From positions 1-37,201 of the forward strand of contig DDUQ01000056.1 in the NCBI GenBank assembly GCA_002344885.1: a DNA stretch of 37,201 nt, given 5' to 3'. A program made the position numbers and the translations under genes. This DNA is from Comamonadaceae bacterium UBA2334. Lineage in GTDB: Bacteria > Pseudomonadota > Gammaproteobacteria > Burkholderiales > Burkholderiaceae_C. Within the stretch, counting starts at the first letter, position 1; every line of letters begins with the position of its first letter. The notes beneath the pieces are model-generated. The model had not been told where the DNA came from, did not search any database, and saw only the letters and a program-made list of their open reading frames with translations. Positions 16,014-24,382 of this stretch are shown here, in pieces.

Positions 16014-16283
16014 ATGAACAAGCGTTCGATGATTGCCCTGACCGCCGCTTCCCTGCTCGCCATGGGCGTTGCCTCGCCCGCCATGGCCCAGGAAAAGGAA
16101 AAGTGCTATGGCATCGCCAAGGCGGGCCAGAACGACTGCGCCAACCTCGCTGGCACACACTCATGCGCTGGTCAATCGAAAGTGGACAACGACCCAGGCG
16201 AATGGAAGTACGTGGCCAAAGGCACCTGTAAGCAAGCCGGCGGCATGAGTGCAGACGAAGCAAAAATGAAGAAAAAAGGCTGA
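16014..16283 (+). CDS. bufA: bufferin precursor BufA1 (DUF2282), metal-binding RiPP
   Basis: The 89-residue precursor has a Sec signal peptide (1-25, cut expected after SPAMA). The mature part has four cysteines, C31 (EKCYGIAKAGQNDC), C42, C51 (THSCAGQS) and C72 (KGTCKQAGG), the four-cysteine pattern of DUF2282 bufferins. In described bufferins the maturase and its partner turn cysteines, to my recollection the central ones, into thiooxazole groups. The exported peptide then binds copper in the periplasm. GGAGA lies 7 bases before the ATG. It heads an operon with a TlpA-like thioredoxin, BufB and BufC. The lysine-rich tail (KMKKKG) is at the C-terminus. Confidence 0.93.
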   Translation: MNKRSMIALTAASLLAMGVASPAMAQEKEKCYGIAKAGQNDCANLAGTHSCAGQSKVDNDPGEWKYVAKGTCKQAGGMSADEAKMKKKG

Positions 16284-16331
16284 CCACCGCCAGCTAACCG
16301 CGCACCGGACCACCAACAACACCATCGCGTC

Positions 16332-16910
16332 ATGCCATTCAAAGCCCTGTTCGGTAGCGTTTGCCTGGCGCTGATGCTGTCACCATTGGCGGCCGCTCCA
16401 ACCGGCCCAGCCCCCCAGCTGGTCAACGTCAAGGCGGTGGAAGCCGGTGCGCCCCTGCCTGACCGTCCTGAGCTGGTGGGCAAAACGGAAACCGGCCAAG
16501 CCATCGACCTGTCCGCCCTGCGCGGGCAGGTAGTGATGGTGCTCGTGTGGTCCACCAACTGCCCCGTGTGCCTGAACAAAATGCCCGAACTGCGCGCCAA
16601 CCTGGCGGGCTGGGCGGGCCAGAGTTTTCAAATCATCAGCATCAACACTGATCAGCAGCGTGAACCGCTGCAACAGTGGGAAGCCGCCCGGCGCATCACG
16701 GTGCAGGCCAGCCAGCAGTGGCCGTCCATCTGGGCACACTCGGCTGGCTTCAAAACCAACCTACCCCTGGGCAATTCAACCGCTGGCGAGCCAGTGACTG
16801 CGTCTCACCTGCCCACCCTCTACGTCATTGACCGGCAAGGCAAGCTGCGCCTGCATGCCATGGGCCGCATGCCCGCCGACGTGTGGGACACGATTGCCGA
16901 TCTGCTCTGA
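16332..16910 (+). CDS. periplasmic TlpA/ResA-like thioredoxin within the buf operon
   Basis: The protein has 192 residues with a signal peptide (about 1-22, ending LAAAP). The thioredoxin fold follows, with WSTNCPVC holding the C77-x-x-C80 active pair, and the cis-proline segment SHLPTLYVIDRQGKLRL. TlpA/ResA proteins reduce or rearrange disulfides in the periplasm. Its place between the bufferin precursor and its maturase suggests that it keeps bufferin cysteines in the right redox state, or forms or reduces the outer-cysteine disulfide after export (inference). It starts 48 bases after bufA without a clear ribosome site and ends three bases before the bufB frame. Confidence 0.85.
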   Translation: MPFKALFGSVCLALMLSPLAAAPTGPAPQLVNVKAVEAGAPLPDRPELVGKTETGQAIDLSALRGQVVMVLVWSTNCPVCLNKMPELRANLAGWAGQSFQIISINTDQQREPLQQWEAARRITVQASQQWPSIWAHSAGFKTNLPLGNSTAGEPVTASHLPTLYVIDRQGKLRLHAMGRMPADVWDTIADLL

Positions 16911-16913
16911 CCC

Positions 16914-17960
16914 ATGCCCCCAGCGACACCGCCCTTTCCGCACGCCATGCAGCCCCCTTCTCCATCCATGCATGCTTCCTCCCTGGCTGGCATTGGCTGG
17001 CGCCAGCCCCATTACGCACAGGTGCTGGCAGAACGGCCTGAGGTCGCGTTTCTGGAAGTCCACTCCGAGAACTTTTTTGCCCCCGGTGGCGCCGCCCTTT
17101 CAGTGCTGATGGCTGGCCGGGCGCACTACCCCATCAGCTTGCACGGCGTGGGCCTCTCCCTGGGCTCTGCCGTCGGCCTGGACGACTGGCATCTGGCGCA
17201 ACTGGCACGTCTGGTGGAGCGCGTGGAGCCCGTGCGGGTGAGCGACCACGCCAGCTTCGCCCGTGGCACCTGGCACCCGACCCGGCAGGCACCCGCCACA
17301 CCCGTCCACACCGCAGACCTGCTGCCCGTCCCCTGGACCCACGAGGCACTGGCCGTGATGGCCGCCAACGTGCAGCGCGTGCAAGACCGGCTACGCCGCA
17401 CCATTGCCGTGGAAAACCTGTCTGCCTACCTACAGTGGAAAGACGCCGACTGGACTGAGCCCGCCTTTCTGGCGGAACTGTCACGCCGCACCGGCTGCCA
17501 GTTGCTGGTCGATGTGAATAACCTCATGGTCAATGCCCGCAACCGGCACCTGGCCAACCCGACCGTTACCGACGCAAACCACATTGCCGAGTGCTGCGAA
17601 TGGATTGACCAGCTGACGAGCGCCCTCGGACCAGCCGATGCACAGCAGCACGCGGCTCATCCTTCTGTGGCAGAACTTCACCTGGCTGGGCACACCCATG
17701 CGGGCGACATCGTCATCGATGACCATAGCAGTTGCGTCAGCGACCCCGTGTGGGCCGTTTACACCCATGCCGTGGCGTGCTGGGGGCCTGTACCCAGCCT
17801 GATCGAATGGGATACCGATGTGCCCGAACTGGGTGTGCTGTTGCAGCAAGCCCGGCAAGCCGACCACCTGGCCAGCCAGGCGCTGGCCACGCGCAACTGC
17901 GGTCAACGCCTCACCATGCCTGCCCATTTCCCCACCGCGCACACCCATGTCCACGCTTGA
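16914..17960 (+). CDS. bufB: MNIO (DUF692) family bufferin maturase BufB
   Basis: The frame encodes 348 residues of a TIM-barrel DUF692 protein, a multinuclear non-heme iron-dependent oxidative enzyme. Likely metal ligands and conserved segments are E48 and H50 (LEVHSENF), H77 (SLHGVGLS), H112 (VSDHASF), E167 (VENLSAY), D200 with N203 (LLVDVNNLMVNA), H256/H260/H262 (ELHLAGHTH), D269 and H271, and E298 with D300 (IEWDTDVPE). The enzyme should modify bufferin cysteines with O2. The first 20 residues are Pro-rich and poorly conserved in style, so ATG 16947 or 16968 may be the real start. The stop overlaps bufC by 14 bases. Confidence 0.93.
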   Translation: MPPATPPFPHAMQPPSPSMHASSLAGIGWRQPHYAQVLAERPEVAFLEVHSENFFAPGGAALSVLMAGRAHYPISLHGVGLSLGSAVGLDDWHLAQLARLVERVEPVRVSDHASFARGTWHPTRQAPATPVHTADLLPVPWTHEALAVMAANVQRVQDRLRRTIAVENLSAYLQWKDADWTEPAFLAELSRRTGCQLLVDVNNLMVNARNRHLANPTVTDANHIAECCEWIDQLTSALGPADAQQHAAHPSVAELHLAGHTHAGDIVIDDHSSCVSDPVWAVYTHAVACWGPVPSLIEWDTDVPELGVLLQQARQADHLASQALATRNCGQRLTMPAHFPTAHTHVHA

Positions 17961-18777
17961 AGCCCAGCAGAACGCCCTGCTGCAGGCGCTTTTTGCGCCA
18001 GGCACCCAGCGGCCCCATGAACCTGTTCCACCTGGTCTACAAACATTCATAGCTGAAAATGCTTATCCAACAAGCGGTAGAGGCCTGAATTGTTATAAAT
18101 CCAACGCCCACGCACTGGCTGAACGTGTGTTGTGCGCGGCCTACCCGGTCGTCACTGCCATCCTCAGCGCTGACAGCATGGCGCAACTGGCCCGCGCCCT
18201 GTGGCACACGCACCCACCGCTGCGGGGCGACATGGCCCACTGGGGAGCCGACTTGCCCGCCTTCGTGGCCAACAGCCCTCAGCTCGCAGACCTGCCCTGG
18301 CTGGCAGACGTGGCACGCGTTGAATGGGCCTTGCACCTCGCCGATGCAGCCGAAGACGTCTCCGCCGATCTGTCCACCCTTGCAAGGCTGGCCGATAGGG
18401 ACCCGGCACAGCTCACACTCAGCCTGGCCCCAGGGCTGCAGGTGCTGCACCTGGCCCACGCGGTGGTCCCCGTGCTGAACGCACACCGGCAACCCGATGA
18501 CGCTGCCTGTGAAAAGGCCATCGCCGCTCTGGGGCACGACTGGTGCCCGCCGGTCACCGAGCATGTACTGGTGTGGCGCGTGGGCCACCGACCCGCCGGC
18601 CTGACAGCCATCTCACCGGACGAGGCGGGGTTCCTGACGGCCTTGCTGGCCGCCCAACCGCTGCTCCCTGCACTGGAGAGCTGCGAGCTGGACTTCAGTG
18701 CCTGGCTACCCGTGGCGGTGCAGCAGGGCTGGGTGCTGGGTGTGGTGCCAAGCGAAGGCCACCCTTCGGCAAGCTGA
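17947..18777 (+). CDS. bufC: BufC (DUF2063, HvfC/BufC N-terminal domain) maturase partner
   Basis: From ATG 17947, overlapping bufB by 14 bases, the protein has 276 residues. The N-terminal DUF2063 helical domain has MSTLEAQQNALLQALFAPG, GLNCYKSNAHALAERVL, AYPVVTAIL and RGDMAHWGADLPAFVA. These proteins bind the MNIO enzyme and present the precursor peptide. Residues about 33-53 (18043-18105) use AT-rich codons (ATA, AAT, TAT, AAA, TGT) unlike the rest of the gene. They coincide with a 37-base stretch resembling an intergenic repeat (R3). The frame stays open, so the protein is probably made. The C-terminal half (about 130-276) is less conserved and probably also helical. A reading from 17818 inside bufB is not supported. 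Confidence 0.9.
   Translation: MSTLEAQQNALLQALFAPGTQRPHEPVPPGLQTFIAENAYPTSGRGLNCYKSNAHALAERVLCAAYPVVTAILSADSMAQLARALWHTHPPLRGDMAHWGADLPAFVANSPQLADLPWLADVARVEWALHLADAAEDVSADLSTLARLADRDPAQLTLSLAPGLQVLHLAHAVVPVLNAHRQPDDAACEKAIAALGHDWCPPVTEHVLVWRVGHRPAGLTAISPDEAGFLTALLAAQPLLPALESCELDFSAWLPVAVQQGWVLGVVPSEGHPSAS
18049..18085 (+). repeat. repeat copy R3 embedded in bufC
   Basis: The stretch starts ATAGCTGAAAATGCTTATCC and ends AAGCGGTAGAGGCC. It has the plan ATAGC...GCTT-loop-AAGCG(C/G)T-(A/G)GAGGC, also seen in the reverse complement of R1. From memory, elements of this plan are frequent between genes in Comamonadaceae. Here it encodes residues 35-47 of BufC. Confidence 0.5.
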
Positions 18778-18781
18778 ATCT

Positions 18782-18803
18782 GCCTCAGGCCGCCGGCTGA
18801 GGC
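18782..18803. terminator. hairpin at the convergent ends of bufC and the CNNM gene
   Basis: GCCTCAG (18782-18788) pairs with CTGAGGC (18797-18803) around an 8-base loop. It overlaps the CNNM stop codon and starts five bases after the bufC stop. It has no T run on either side, so it is at best a weak terminator or an mRNA 3'-end stabiliser. Confidence 0.35.
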
Positions 18804-20149
18804 TCAGTCATGCGGCGGATGTGCACGCGCTCAATTCGGCGGCCATCGAGCGCCACCACCTCGAAACGCCAGTGCGCCCATTCGACGCACTCGCCCACAG
18901 CCAGCAAATCGCCCGACACCGTCTGCATCATCCCGGCCACGGTGTTGTAAAGGTCCTGATCTTCCTGAGGCAGTTCGTCCAGCGCAAGGCGAGACTTGAG
19001 CTCCTGCGCGGGCATGGACCCATCCACCACCCACGACCCGTCAGGCTGACGGATGGCCCACGCATCGATCGCCTGCTCGGGCGACAGCTCACCCGTGATG
19101 GCCTCCAGCAAATCGAGCGGGGTCAGCAAACCCTGCACCACGCCGTACTCATCCACGACAAAAGCGATGCGCACCGAGCGCACGCGAAACTGCTCCAGCA
19201 ACTCCATGCCCGACAGGGTTTCGGGCACGAACACGGCGGGCTGTACCAACTGCAGCCACCCTGCGCTGCCAGATGCAGCTTGTGCTGATGCCTGCGTGTT
19301 ACCTTCATTGGATGGGGCCGACGCCTGCGCTGAAGCCGGCTCGGCATGCAACTCGACCAAACGGGGCACGTGCACCACACCGACCACATCGTCCAGCCCG
19401 TCCCGACATACCGGGTACCAGGAGTGCCCGGTCTGCCACGCTTTGCGCAGGGCCTCGTCCAGCGTATCGGATTCTTCCAGCCACTCGATGTCTGACCTGG
19501 GCAGCATGATGGACGCCAGCGTGCGGTCGTCCAGCAGAAACACGTTGCGCACCATCTGGTGTTCGTGGGCCTCGATGATGCCGGCATCGACCCCCTCTTC
19601 CAGGCTGGCCTCGATCTCTTCTTCAGTGACGTGCTGCGCCACATCGGTGCGGATGCGCAACAGCTTCAGCGTCCAGACCGTGGTGGCCGACAGCAACGCC
19701 ACAAACGGTCGGGCTACCCGTGCCACCCACTCCATGGGGCGCGACACAAACCGCGACACCGCCTCCGGGTACAACTGTCCGATGCGCTTGGGTACCAGTT
19801 CGCCAAACACAATGGTCACGAACGTGATGACCACCACCACCAGCCCGGTGGCGGTCACATCGGCCGTGGGCACCGCCAGCCCCCAGCCCTGCAAAACGGC
19901 TGAAAGGTCATCACTGAAAGCCGCCTCGCCCACGATGCCATTGAGCATGCCAATGGAGGTGATGCCCACCTGGACAGACGACAGAAACTGGGTGGGGTTG
20001 GCCAGCAGCCTCAGCGCAGCCTGGGCCCCGCCATCCCCTGCCTCGGCCAGCGCCTGCAACCGTGCTTTCTTGCTGGCGGCCAGCGCAAGCTCCGACATGG
20101 CGAACGCGCCATTGAGCAGAGTGAGGAAGACGATGAAAACGATGTCCAT
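18785..20149 (-). CDS. CNNM/CorC-HlyC family membrane protein with CBS domains
   Basis: The 454-residue protein has an N-terminal DUF21/CNNM membrane domain (about 1-185), with MDIVFIVFLTLLNGAFAMSELAL, the GELVPKRIGQLYPE motif and later helices. A pair of CBS domains follows (about 205-265 and 310-370, with IAFVVDEYGVVQGLLTPLDLLEAI), then a C-terminal CorC/HlyC domain (about 385-445). Between the CBS repeats is an Ala/Ser-rich insertion (EPASAQASAPSNEGNTQASAQ). The family is linked to magnesium or cobalt export and membrane integrity. Its ATG is 12 bases from the divergent apaH ATG. No good ribosome site is seen upstream, but the start fits the family N-terminus. Confidence 0.92.
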   Translation of the reverse strand: MDIVFIVFLTLLNGAFAMSELALAASKKARLQALAEAGDGGAQAALRLLANPTQFLSSVQVGITSIGMLNGIVGEAAFSDDLSAVLQGWGLAVPTADVTATGLVVVVITFVTIVFGELVPKRIGQLYPEAVSRFVSRPMEWVARVARPFVALLSATTVWTLKLLRIRTDVAQHVTEEEIEASLEEGVDAGIIEAHEHQMVRNVFLLDDRTLASIMLPRSDIEWLEESDTLDEALRKAWQTGHSWYPVCRDGLDDVVGVVHVPRLVELHAEPASAQASAPSNEGNTQASAQAASGSAGWLQLVQPAVFVPETLSGMELLEQFRVRSVRIAFVVDEYGVVQGLLTPLDLLEAITGELSPEQAIDAWAIRQPDGSWVVDGSMPAQELKSRLALDELPQEDQDLYNTVAGMMQTVSGDLLAVGECVEWAHWRFEVVALDGRRIERVHIRRMTEPQPAA

Positions 20150-20161
20150 AAAATTCAGCGC

Positions 20162-21004
20162 ATGGCACTTTACATGATTGGCGACGTACAGGGCTGCATG
20201 CCTTCGCTGCAGACCCTGCTCGACATCCTGGATTTTTCGCCCAGCCGCGACACCGCATACCTGCTGGGCGACCTGGTCAACCGCGGGCCCGATTCACTGG
20301 GCGTGTTGCGCTGGGCAGCCAACGCCGGCACGTCGGCCCCCTGCATCCTGGGCAACCACGACCTCAACCTGCTGGCCGTGGCACATGGCCTGCGCAAGCC
20401 CGGCCGCAAAGACACCCTGGGCGAGATACTGGCCGCGCCCGACCGCAACGTGCTGCTGGACTGGTTGCAGCACCTTCCCCTGGCACGCCAGGCCCATGGC
20501 TGGCTGATGGTGCATGCCGGCGTGTTGCCGCAATGGCGCGTGGAGGATGCCCTGGCGCTGAACGATGAGTTCCAGTTGGCCATGGCCGGCCCTGACCTGA
20601 CGCGCTTCCTGTCAGTCATGTACGGCAACACGCCTGACCAGTGGGACGACAGCCTGGAAGGCATGGACAGGCTGAGGCTGGTCGTCAACGCCTTCACCCG
20701 CCTGCGGCTGTGCGACGCGGACGGACGCATGGAGTTCGACACCAAAGACGATGTGGCCGCTGCCCCGCCAGGCTTCATGCCCTGGTTTGACGCACCCGGC
20801 AGAAAGAGTGCCGGTCACCCGATTGCCTTTGGCCACTGGAGCACGCTGCGCAACGTGCAGCGCGACGATGTGCTGCCGTTGGACACGGGTTGCGTGTGGG
20901 GCGGCTGCCTGAGCGCTGCCAGGCTGCAACCGGTCGGTGCACGGGATACCAGCGCCACGGTGGAGGTCATCAGCGTGCCGTGCCCGCAGGCGCAGGTGCC
21001 CTGA
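20162..21004 (+). CDS. apaH: symmetrical bis(5'-nucleosyl)-tetraphosphatase (Ap4A hydrolase)
   Basis: The 280-residue calcineurin-type metallophosphatase cuts Ap4A into two ADP. Motifs run MALYMIGDVQGC (D8), GDLVNRGPDSL, LGNHDLNLLAVAHG, VHAGVLPQW, VNAFTRLRLC, IAFGHWSTL and LDTGCVWGG, all in family order and at usual length. The first motif is GDVQG, not the GDxHG of most phosphoesterases. From memory, the Q form also occurs in other proteobacterial ApaH proteins and does not imply loss of function. It is divergent from the CNNM gene with only 12 bases between start codons and converges on rhlE with a 35-base gap. Confidence 0.94.
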   Translation: MALYMIGDVQGCMPSLQTLLDILDFSPSRDTAYLLGDLVNRGPDSLGVLRWAANAGTSAPCILGNHDLNLLAVAHGLRKPGRKDTLGEILAAPDRNVLLDWLQHLPLARQAHGWLMVHAGVLPQWRVEDALALNDEFQLAMAGPDLTRFLSVMYGNTPDQWDDSLEGMDRLRLVVNAFTRLRLCDADGRMEFDTKDDVAAAPPGFMPWFDAPGRKSAGHPIAFGHWSTLRNVQRDDVLPLDTGCVWGGCLSAARLQPVGARDTSATVEVISVPCPQAQVP

Positions 21005-21039
21005 GACGCACCGACGGGCAGGGTTCAAGACCGGCCGCT

Positions 21040-22572
21040 TCAGCCGACCGGCTGGCCATCGGCCAAAGCCAATGCCGGCACAGGCTCAACGGGCGCCACC
21101 ACGGGCTCGGCAGGTGCGGGCATCTGCGGCGCTTTGAAAAGTGCAGGCACCCGTTTCTTCGACCGGATGTTGGCAGACACCGCACGGCCCACCGGCTTGG
21201 CGGCTTTTTCCCAGGCGGGCACATCGCCAGAGGATGCCCCTGGCTCGTAGGGCTTGTCAAAAAACGGATCCACAGGGGCGCGTGGGCTGGAACGGCTGCC
21301 GCCACGCCCACGACCGGCTGACTCACGCACGCCTTCGCTCCTGGACGGACGGCTGGGCTCGTCGTCATCGGTGTCCCGGCCCCAATGCCGACGACCGTCG
21401 TTGTACCGGCCAACCGGACGCGCCCCCGCGTCCTCCAGCGGCAACGGCTCCACATCCGCCGTGATTTTGATGAGCTTCTCGATGTCAGTCAGCAGGCGCG
21501 TATCGGAAGGCGACACCAGCGACACCGCCAGACCCGACGCACCGGCCCGACCCGTGCGGCCAATGCGGTGCACATAGTCTTCGGCATTGAACGGCAGGTC
21601 GAAATTGAACACAGCCGGCACATCCTTGATGTCCAGCCCGCGTGCGGCCACATCCGTGCACACCAGCAGGTCAACCGCGCCGTTCTTGAAGGCATCCAGC
21701 GCCTTCAACCGCTCGTCCTGGGACTTGTCGCCATGCAACGCGGCGGTCTTCAGACCTTCGCGCTCCAGCGAGCGCGCCAGCCGCGCGCAACCCAGCTTGC
21801 TGTTGACAAAAATGAAGGCCTGCTTGAGGCCGCGCTCGCGCAGCACATGGTGAATGGCACGGCGCTTGTCTTCGTCGGGGACGCCAATGAAGCGCTGCTC
21901 GACCGTGGAGGCCGTGGCGTTGGCACGCGCCACCTCGATGGTCACGGGGTCTTGCAGGTAGCTGTTGGCCAGCCGCTTGATTTCGGGCGAGAACGTGGCC
22001 GAGAACAACAGCGTGGTGCGCTGTTTGGGCAGGTAGCTGAGGATGCGCTGCAAATCGGGCAGAAAGCCGATGTCCAGCATGCGGTCAGCCTCGTCCAGCA
22101 CCACATACTCCACCTGGTTGAGCACGCAGTTTTTGGCTTCGATGTGATCCAGCAAACGCCCGGGCGTGGCCACCAGCACCTCGACACCGGCCTTGAGTTC
22201 CAGCGTCTGGGGCTTCATGTCCATGCCACCAAACACCACGGCGCTGCGCAAGTGCGTGTACTTGGCGTACAACTTCACCTGCTGGGCCACCTGATCGGCC
22301 AACTCACGGGTGGGCAACAGCACCAGGGCGCGCACAGGGTGACGGGCGGGCGAAGTGGACGCGTTTTCGTGCTTCATCATCCGCTGCAGCAGCGGCAGTG
22401 AGAACGCAGCGGTTTTGCCGGTGCCCGTCTGGGCGGCACCCATCACGTCACGGCCTTGCAGCACGACGGGAATCGCCTGGGCCTGGATGGGGGTCATCGA
22501 CTCGTAGCCCATTTCGGCTACGGCACGCGCCAGCGCAGGGGCCAGCGAAAGTTGGGAAAAAGAGTCACTCAT
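21040..22572 (-). CDS. rhlE: DEAD-box ATP-dependent RNA helicase, RhlE type
   Basis: The protein has 510 residues. Helicase motifs are the Q motif (YESMTPIQAQAIPVVLQGRD region), AQTGTGKT at about 47-54, PTRELADQ, GG, TPGRLLD, DEAD at 160-163, SAT at 191-193, and then ARGLDIKDV and HRIGRTGRAG in the second RecA fold. The C-terminal tail (about 385-510) is low-complexity, with RGRGGSRSS and Pro/Ala-rich stretches, as in RhlE proteins, and likely binds RNA. It unwinds short RNA duplexes in ribosome assembly or RNA decay. It is third in the minus-strand run dcd, GGDEF/EAL, rhlE, with an 18-base gap upstream. Confidence 0.94.
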   Translation of the reverse strand: MSDSFSQLSLAPALARAVAEMGYESMTPIQAQAIPVVLQGRDVMGAAQTGTGKTAAFSLPLLQRMMKHENASTSPARHPVRALVLLPTRELADQVAQQVKLYAKYTHLRSAVVFGGMDMKPQTLELKAGVEVLVATPGRLLDHIEAKNCVLNQVEYVVLDEADRMLDIGFLPDLQRILSYLPKQRTTLLFSATFSPEIKRLANSYLQDPVTIEVARANATASTVEQRFIGVPDEDKRRAIHHVLRERGLKQAFIFVNSKLGCARLARSLEREGLKTAALHGDKSQDERLKALDAFKNGAVDLLVCTDVAARGLDIKDVPAVFNFDLPFNAEDYVHRIGRTGRAGASGLAVSLVSPSDTRLLTDIEKLIKITADVEPLPLEDAGARPVGRYNDGRRHWGRDTDDDEPSRPSRSEGVRESAGRGRGGSRSSPRAPVDPFFDKPYEPGASSGDVPAWEKAAKPVGRAVSANIRSKKRVPALFKAPQMPAPAEPVVAPVEPVPALALADGQPVG

Positions 22573-22590
22573 GTGAGCCGTATTGTCTCA

Positions 22591-24381
22591 TCACCGTTCA
22601 TCGGCCTTCATTTCACGCCGAAACGACTCGGCAAACACCTCGGGTGGCACGGGTTTACCGAAAAAATAACCCTGCGCAAAGTCACAACCCAACACCTGCA
22701 AAGCCCTGCGGCTCACCTGGTTTTCGACACCCTCCCCCAAGGTCCGCAAACCCAACGAACGCGCCATCTGGATGATGGCCCGCACGATGGCCGCGCAGTC
22801 CGGGTCGGTGGTCAGGTCGCGGACAAACGACTGGTCGATCTTGATTTTGTCCACCGCCAGCTTGCGCAGGTACGACAGACTGGAGTAACCGGTACCGAAA
22901 TCGTCGATGGCAAGCTGGACCCCCAGTTGTTTCAGGCGGCGCACCACCGCCGTGACCTCTTCGGGCTGCACCATGAGGGTGGATTCGGTCAGTTCCAGCT
23001 CGAGCAACTGTGGGTCGCAACCTGATGCCGCCAACGCATCCCGTACCTGCTGCTCCAGCCGCCCTTCCCTGAACTGCAGTGCCGAGACGTTGACCGCCAC
23101 TTTGATCGGCACTTGCCCCACGCGCTGCCATTGCCTGATCTGACGACAGGCCTCGTTGAGCACCCAGCCGCCGATCTCGGAGATCAGCCCGGTATGTTCC
23201 GCTGCGGGAATGAACACACCCGGTGGCACCAGGCCCACGCCCGGTCGCTCCCAGCGCACGAGGGCCTCAGCGCCGATGATTTCACTGGTCATCAGATTGA
23301 CCAGGGGCTGGTAATGCAGCCTCAATTCGCCCCTCTGGGTGGCACGGGCCAAGTCGCTGATGAGCGCCATGCGGTCGCGGGCACCCTGGTTCATTTCTTC
23401 GGTGAAGAACCTGACACAACGCCTGCCAGCTTCCTTGGCCTTGTACATAGCGGCTTCTGCGTGGTTGAGCAGCGTGTCAAAGTCCTCGCCGTCTGCCGGA
23501 AAGGCTGCCACGCCAATGGACGCGGACACCACAATCTCCCGGTCTGCAACGCTGAACGGCTCTGCCATTGCTGCCAGCACACGCTGCGCCACCAGGCGCA
23601 ACTGGGCCGGCTCCACATGGGGCAGCAGGAACACAAATTCGTCGCCGCCCCGGCGGCTCAGCGTCTCGGTGCTGCCGACGACGGCCGACAAGCTGCGGCT
23701 GATCTGCTGCAACAGGACATCTCCGCCGACATGGCCCAGCGAATCGTTCACCGCCTTGAAATGATCCAGATCCAGCACCAGCAGCGCCATCTGGTGCTGC
23801 TCGCTGCGCGCCACGGCAATGGCCTGTCCGGCACGGTCACGCAACAGCAGCTGGTTGGGCAAACCCGTCAGTTGATCAAAGCTGGCCAGCCGCACGGCCT
23901 TGCTTTGGGCGGCTTTTTGCTTGGACAAATCGGCAAACACCGCCAGATGGTGCGTCACCACACCGGTTTGAGGGTCTCGCAACACCTTGATGCGCAGCTG
24001 CTCCGGGTAAACCGAGCCGTTGCGCTTGCGGTTGAGCACTTCGCCTTCCCATTCGCCGGTAGACAGCAGGGACTCCCACATGCCCGCATAAAAAGCGGGT
24101 GAGTGCCGTCCTGACGCAAGAATGGAGGGCGTTTTGCCCATCACCTCCGCCTCGCTGTAGCCGGTGATCTGTTCAAAAGCCGGGTTGACCGTCAGGATGT
24201 GGTTGGCACTGTCGGTCAACACCACCGCGTCGTGCGTGATGTCCCAGACGGTCGCCAGCACCTCCAGTTGTTGCAACACCTCGGGCGGCAAACTGCCCGA
24301 CGTCGCTCCACCCGACGACGGCGAACCAAACGCCCGCTGCAACCTCATGGGGAGTGTGGCGAGCAAGGTATCCCCCGCCAT
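22591..24381 (-). CDS. PAS-GGDEF-EAL protein, bifunctional or phosphodiesterase for c-di-GMP
   Basis: The 596-residue soluble protein has a PAS domain (about 38-155), a GGDEF domain (about 160-325) and an EAL domain (about 340-590). GGDEF is intact at 245-249 in RRGGDEFVF. EAL is intact at 372-374 with NVSALQF, ELELTESTL, IDDFGTGYSS, KIKIDQSFV and the LGEGVEN loop, so both activities are possible on sequence. The start is one base after the dcd stop (TGACATG), indicating translational coupling. AAGG lies upstream within the end of dcd. No membrane helix is seen; the PAS domain probably senses a cytoplasmic cue. Confidence 0.93.
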   Translation of the reverse strand: MAGDTLLATLPMRLQRAFGSPSSGGATSGSLPPEVLQQLEVLATVWDITHDAVVLTDSANHILTVNPAFEQITGYSEAEVMGKTPSILASGRHSPAFYAGMWESLLSTGEWEGEVLNRKRNGSVYPEQLRIKVLRDPQTGVVTHHLAVFADLSKQKAAQSKAVRLASFDQLTGLPNQLLLRDRAGQAIAVARSEQHQMALLVLDLDHFKAVNDSLGHVGGDVLLQQISRSLSAVVGSTETLSRRGGDEFVFLLPHVEPAQLRLVAQRVLAAMAEPFSVADREIVVSASIGVAAFPADGEDFDTLLNHAEAAMYKAKEAGRRCVRFFTEEMNQGARDRMALISDLARATQRGELRLHYQPLVNLMTSEIIGAEALVRWERPGVGLVPPGVFIPAAEHTGLISEIGGWVLNEACRQIRQWQRVGQVPIKVAVNVSALQFREGRLEQQVRDALAASGCDPQLLELELTESTLMVQPEEVTAVVRRLKQLGVQLAIDDFGTGYSSLSYLRKLAVDKIKIDQSFVRDLTTDPDCAAIVRAIIQMARSLGLRTLGEGVENQVSRRALQVLGCDFAQGYFFGKPVPPEVFAESFRREMKADER

Positions 24382-24382
24382 G

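Noticed and set aside
18751..18768. CGAAGG/CCTTCG hairpin at the end of bufC as the buf operon terminator
   Set aside because: It is inside the coding sequence, short, and not followed by a T run.
19053..20177. Plus-strand open frame of 374 codons opposite the CNNM gene
   Set aside because: Ser/Thr-rich shadow with no domain; the minus strand has CNNM, CBS and CorC features.
20162..20197. GDVQGC in ApaH as a lost catalytic histidine
   Set aside because: From memory the glutamine form also occurs in other proteobacterial ApaH proteins, and all other motifs are intact, so I do not treat the gene as inactive.
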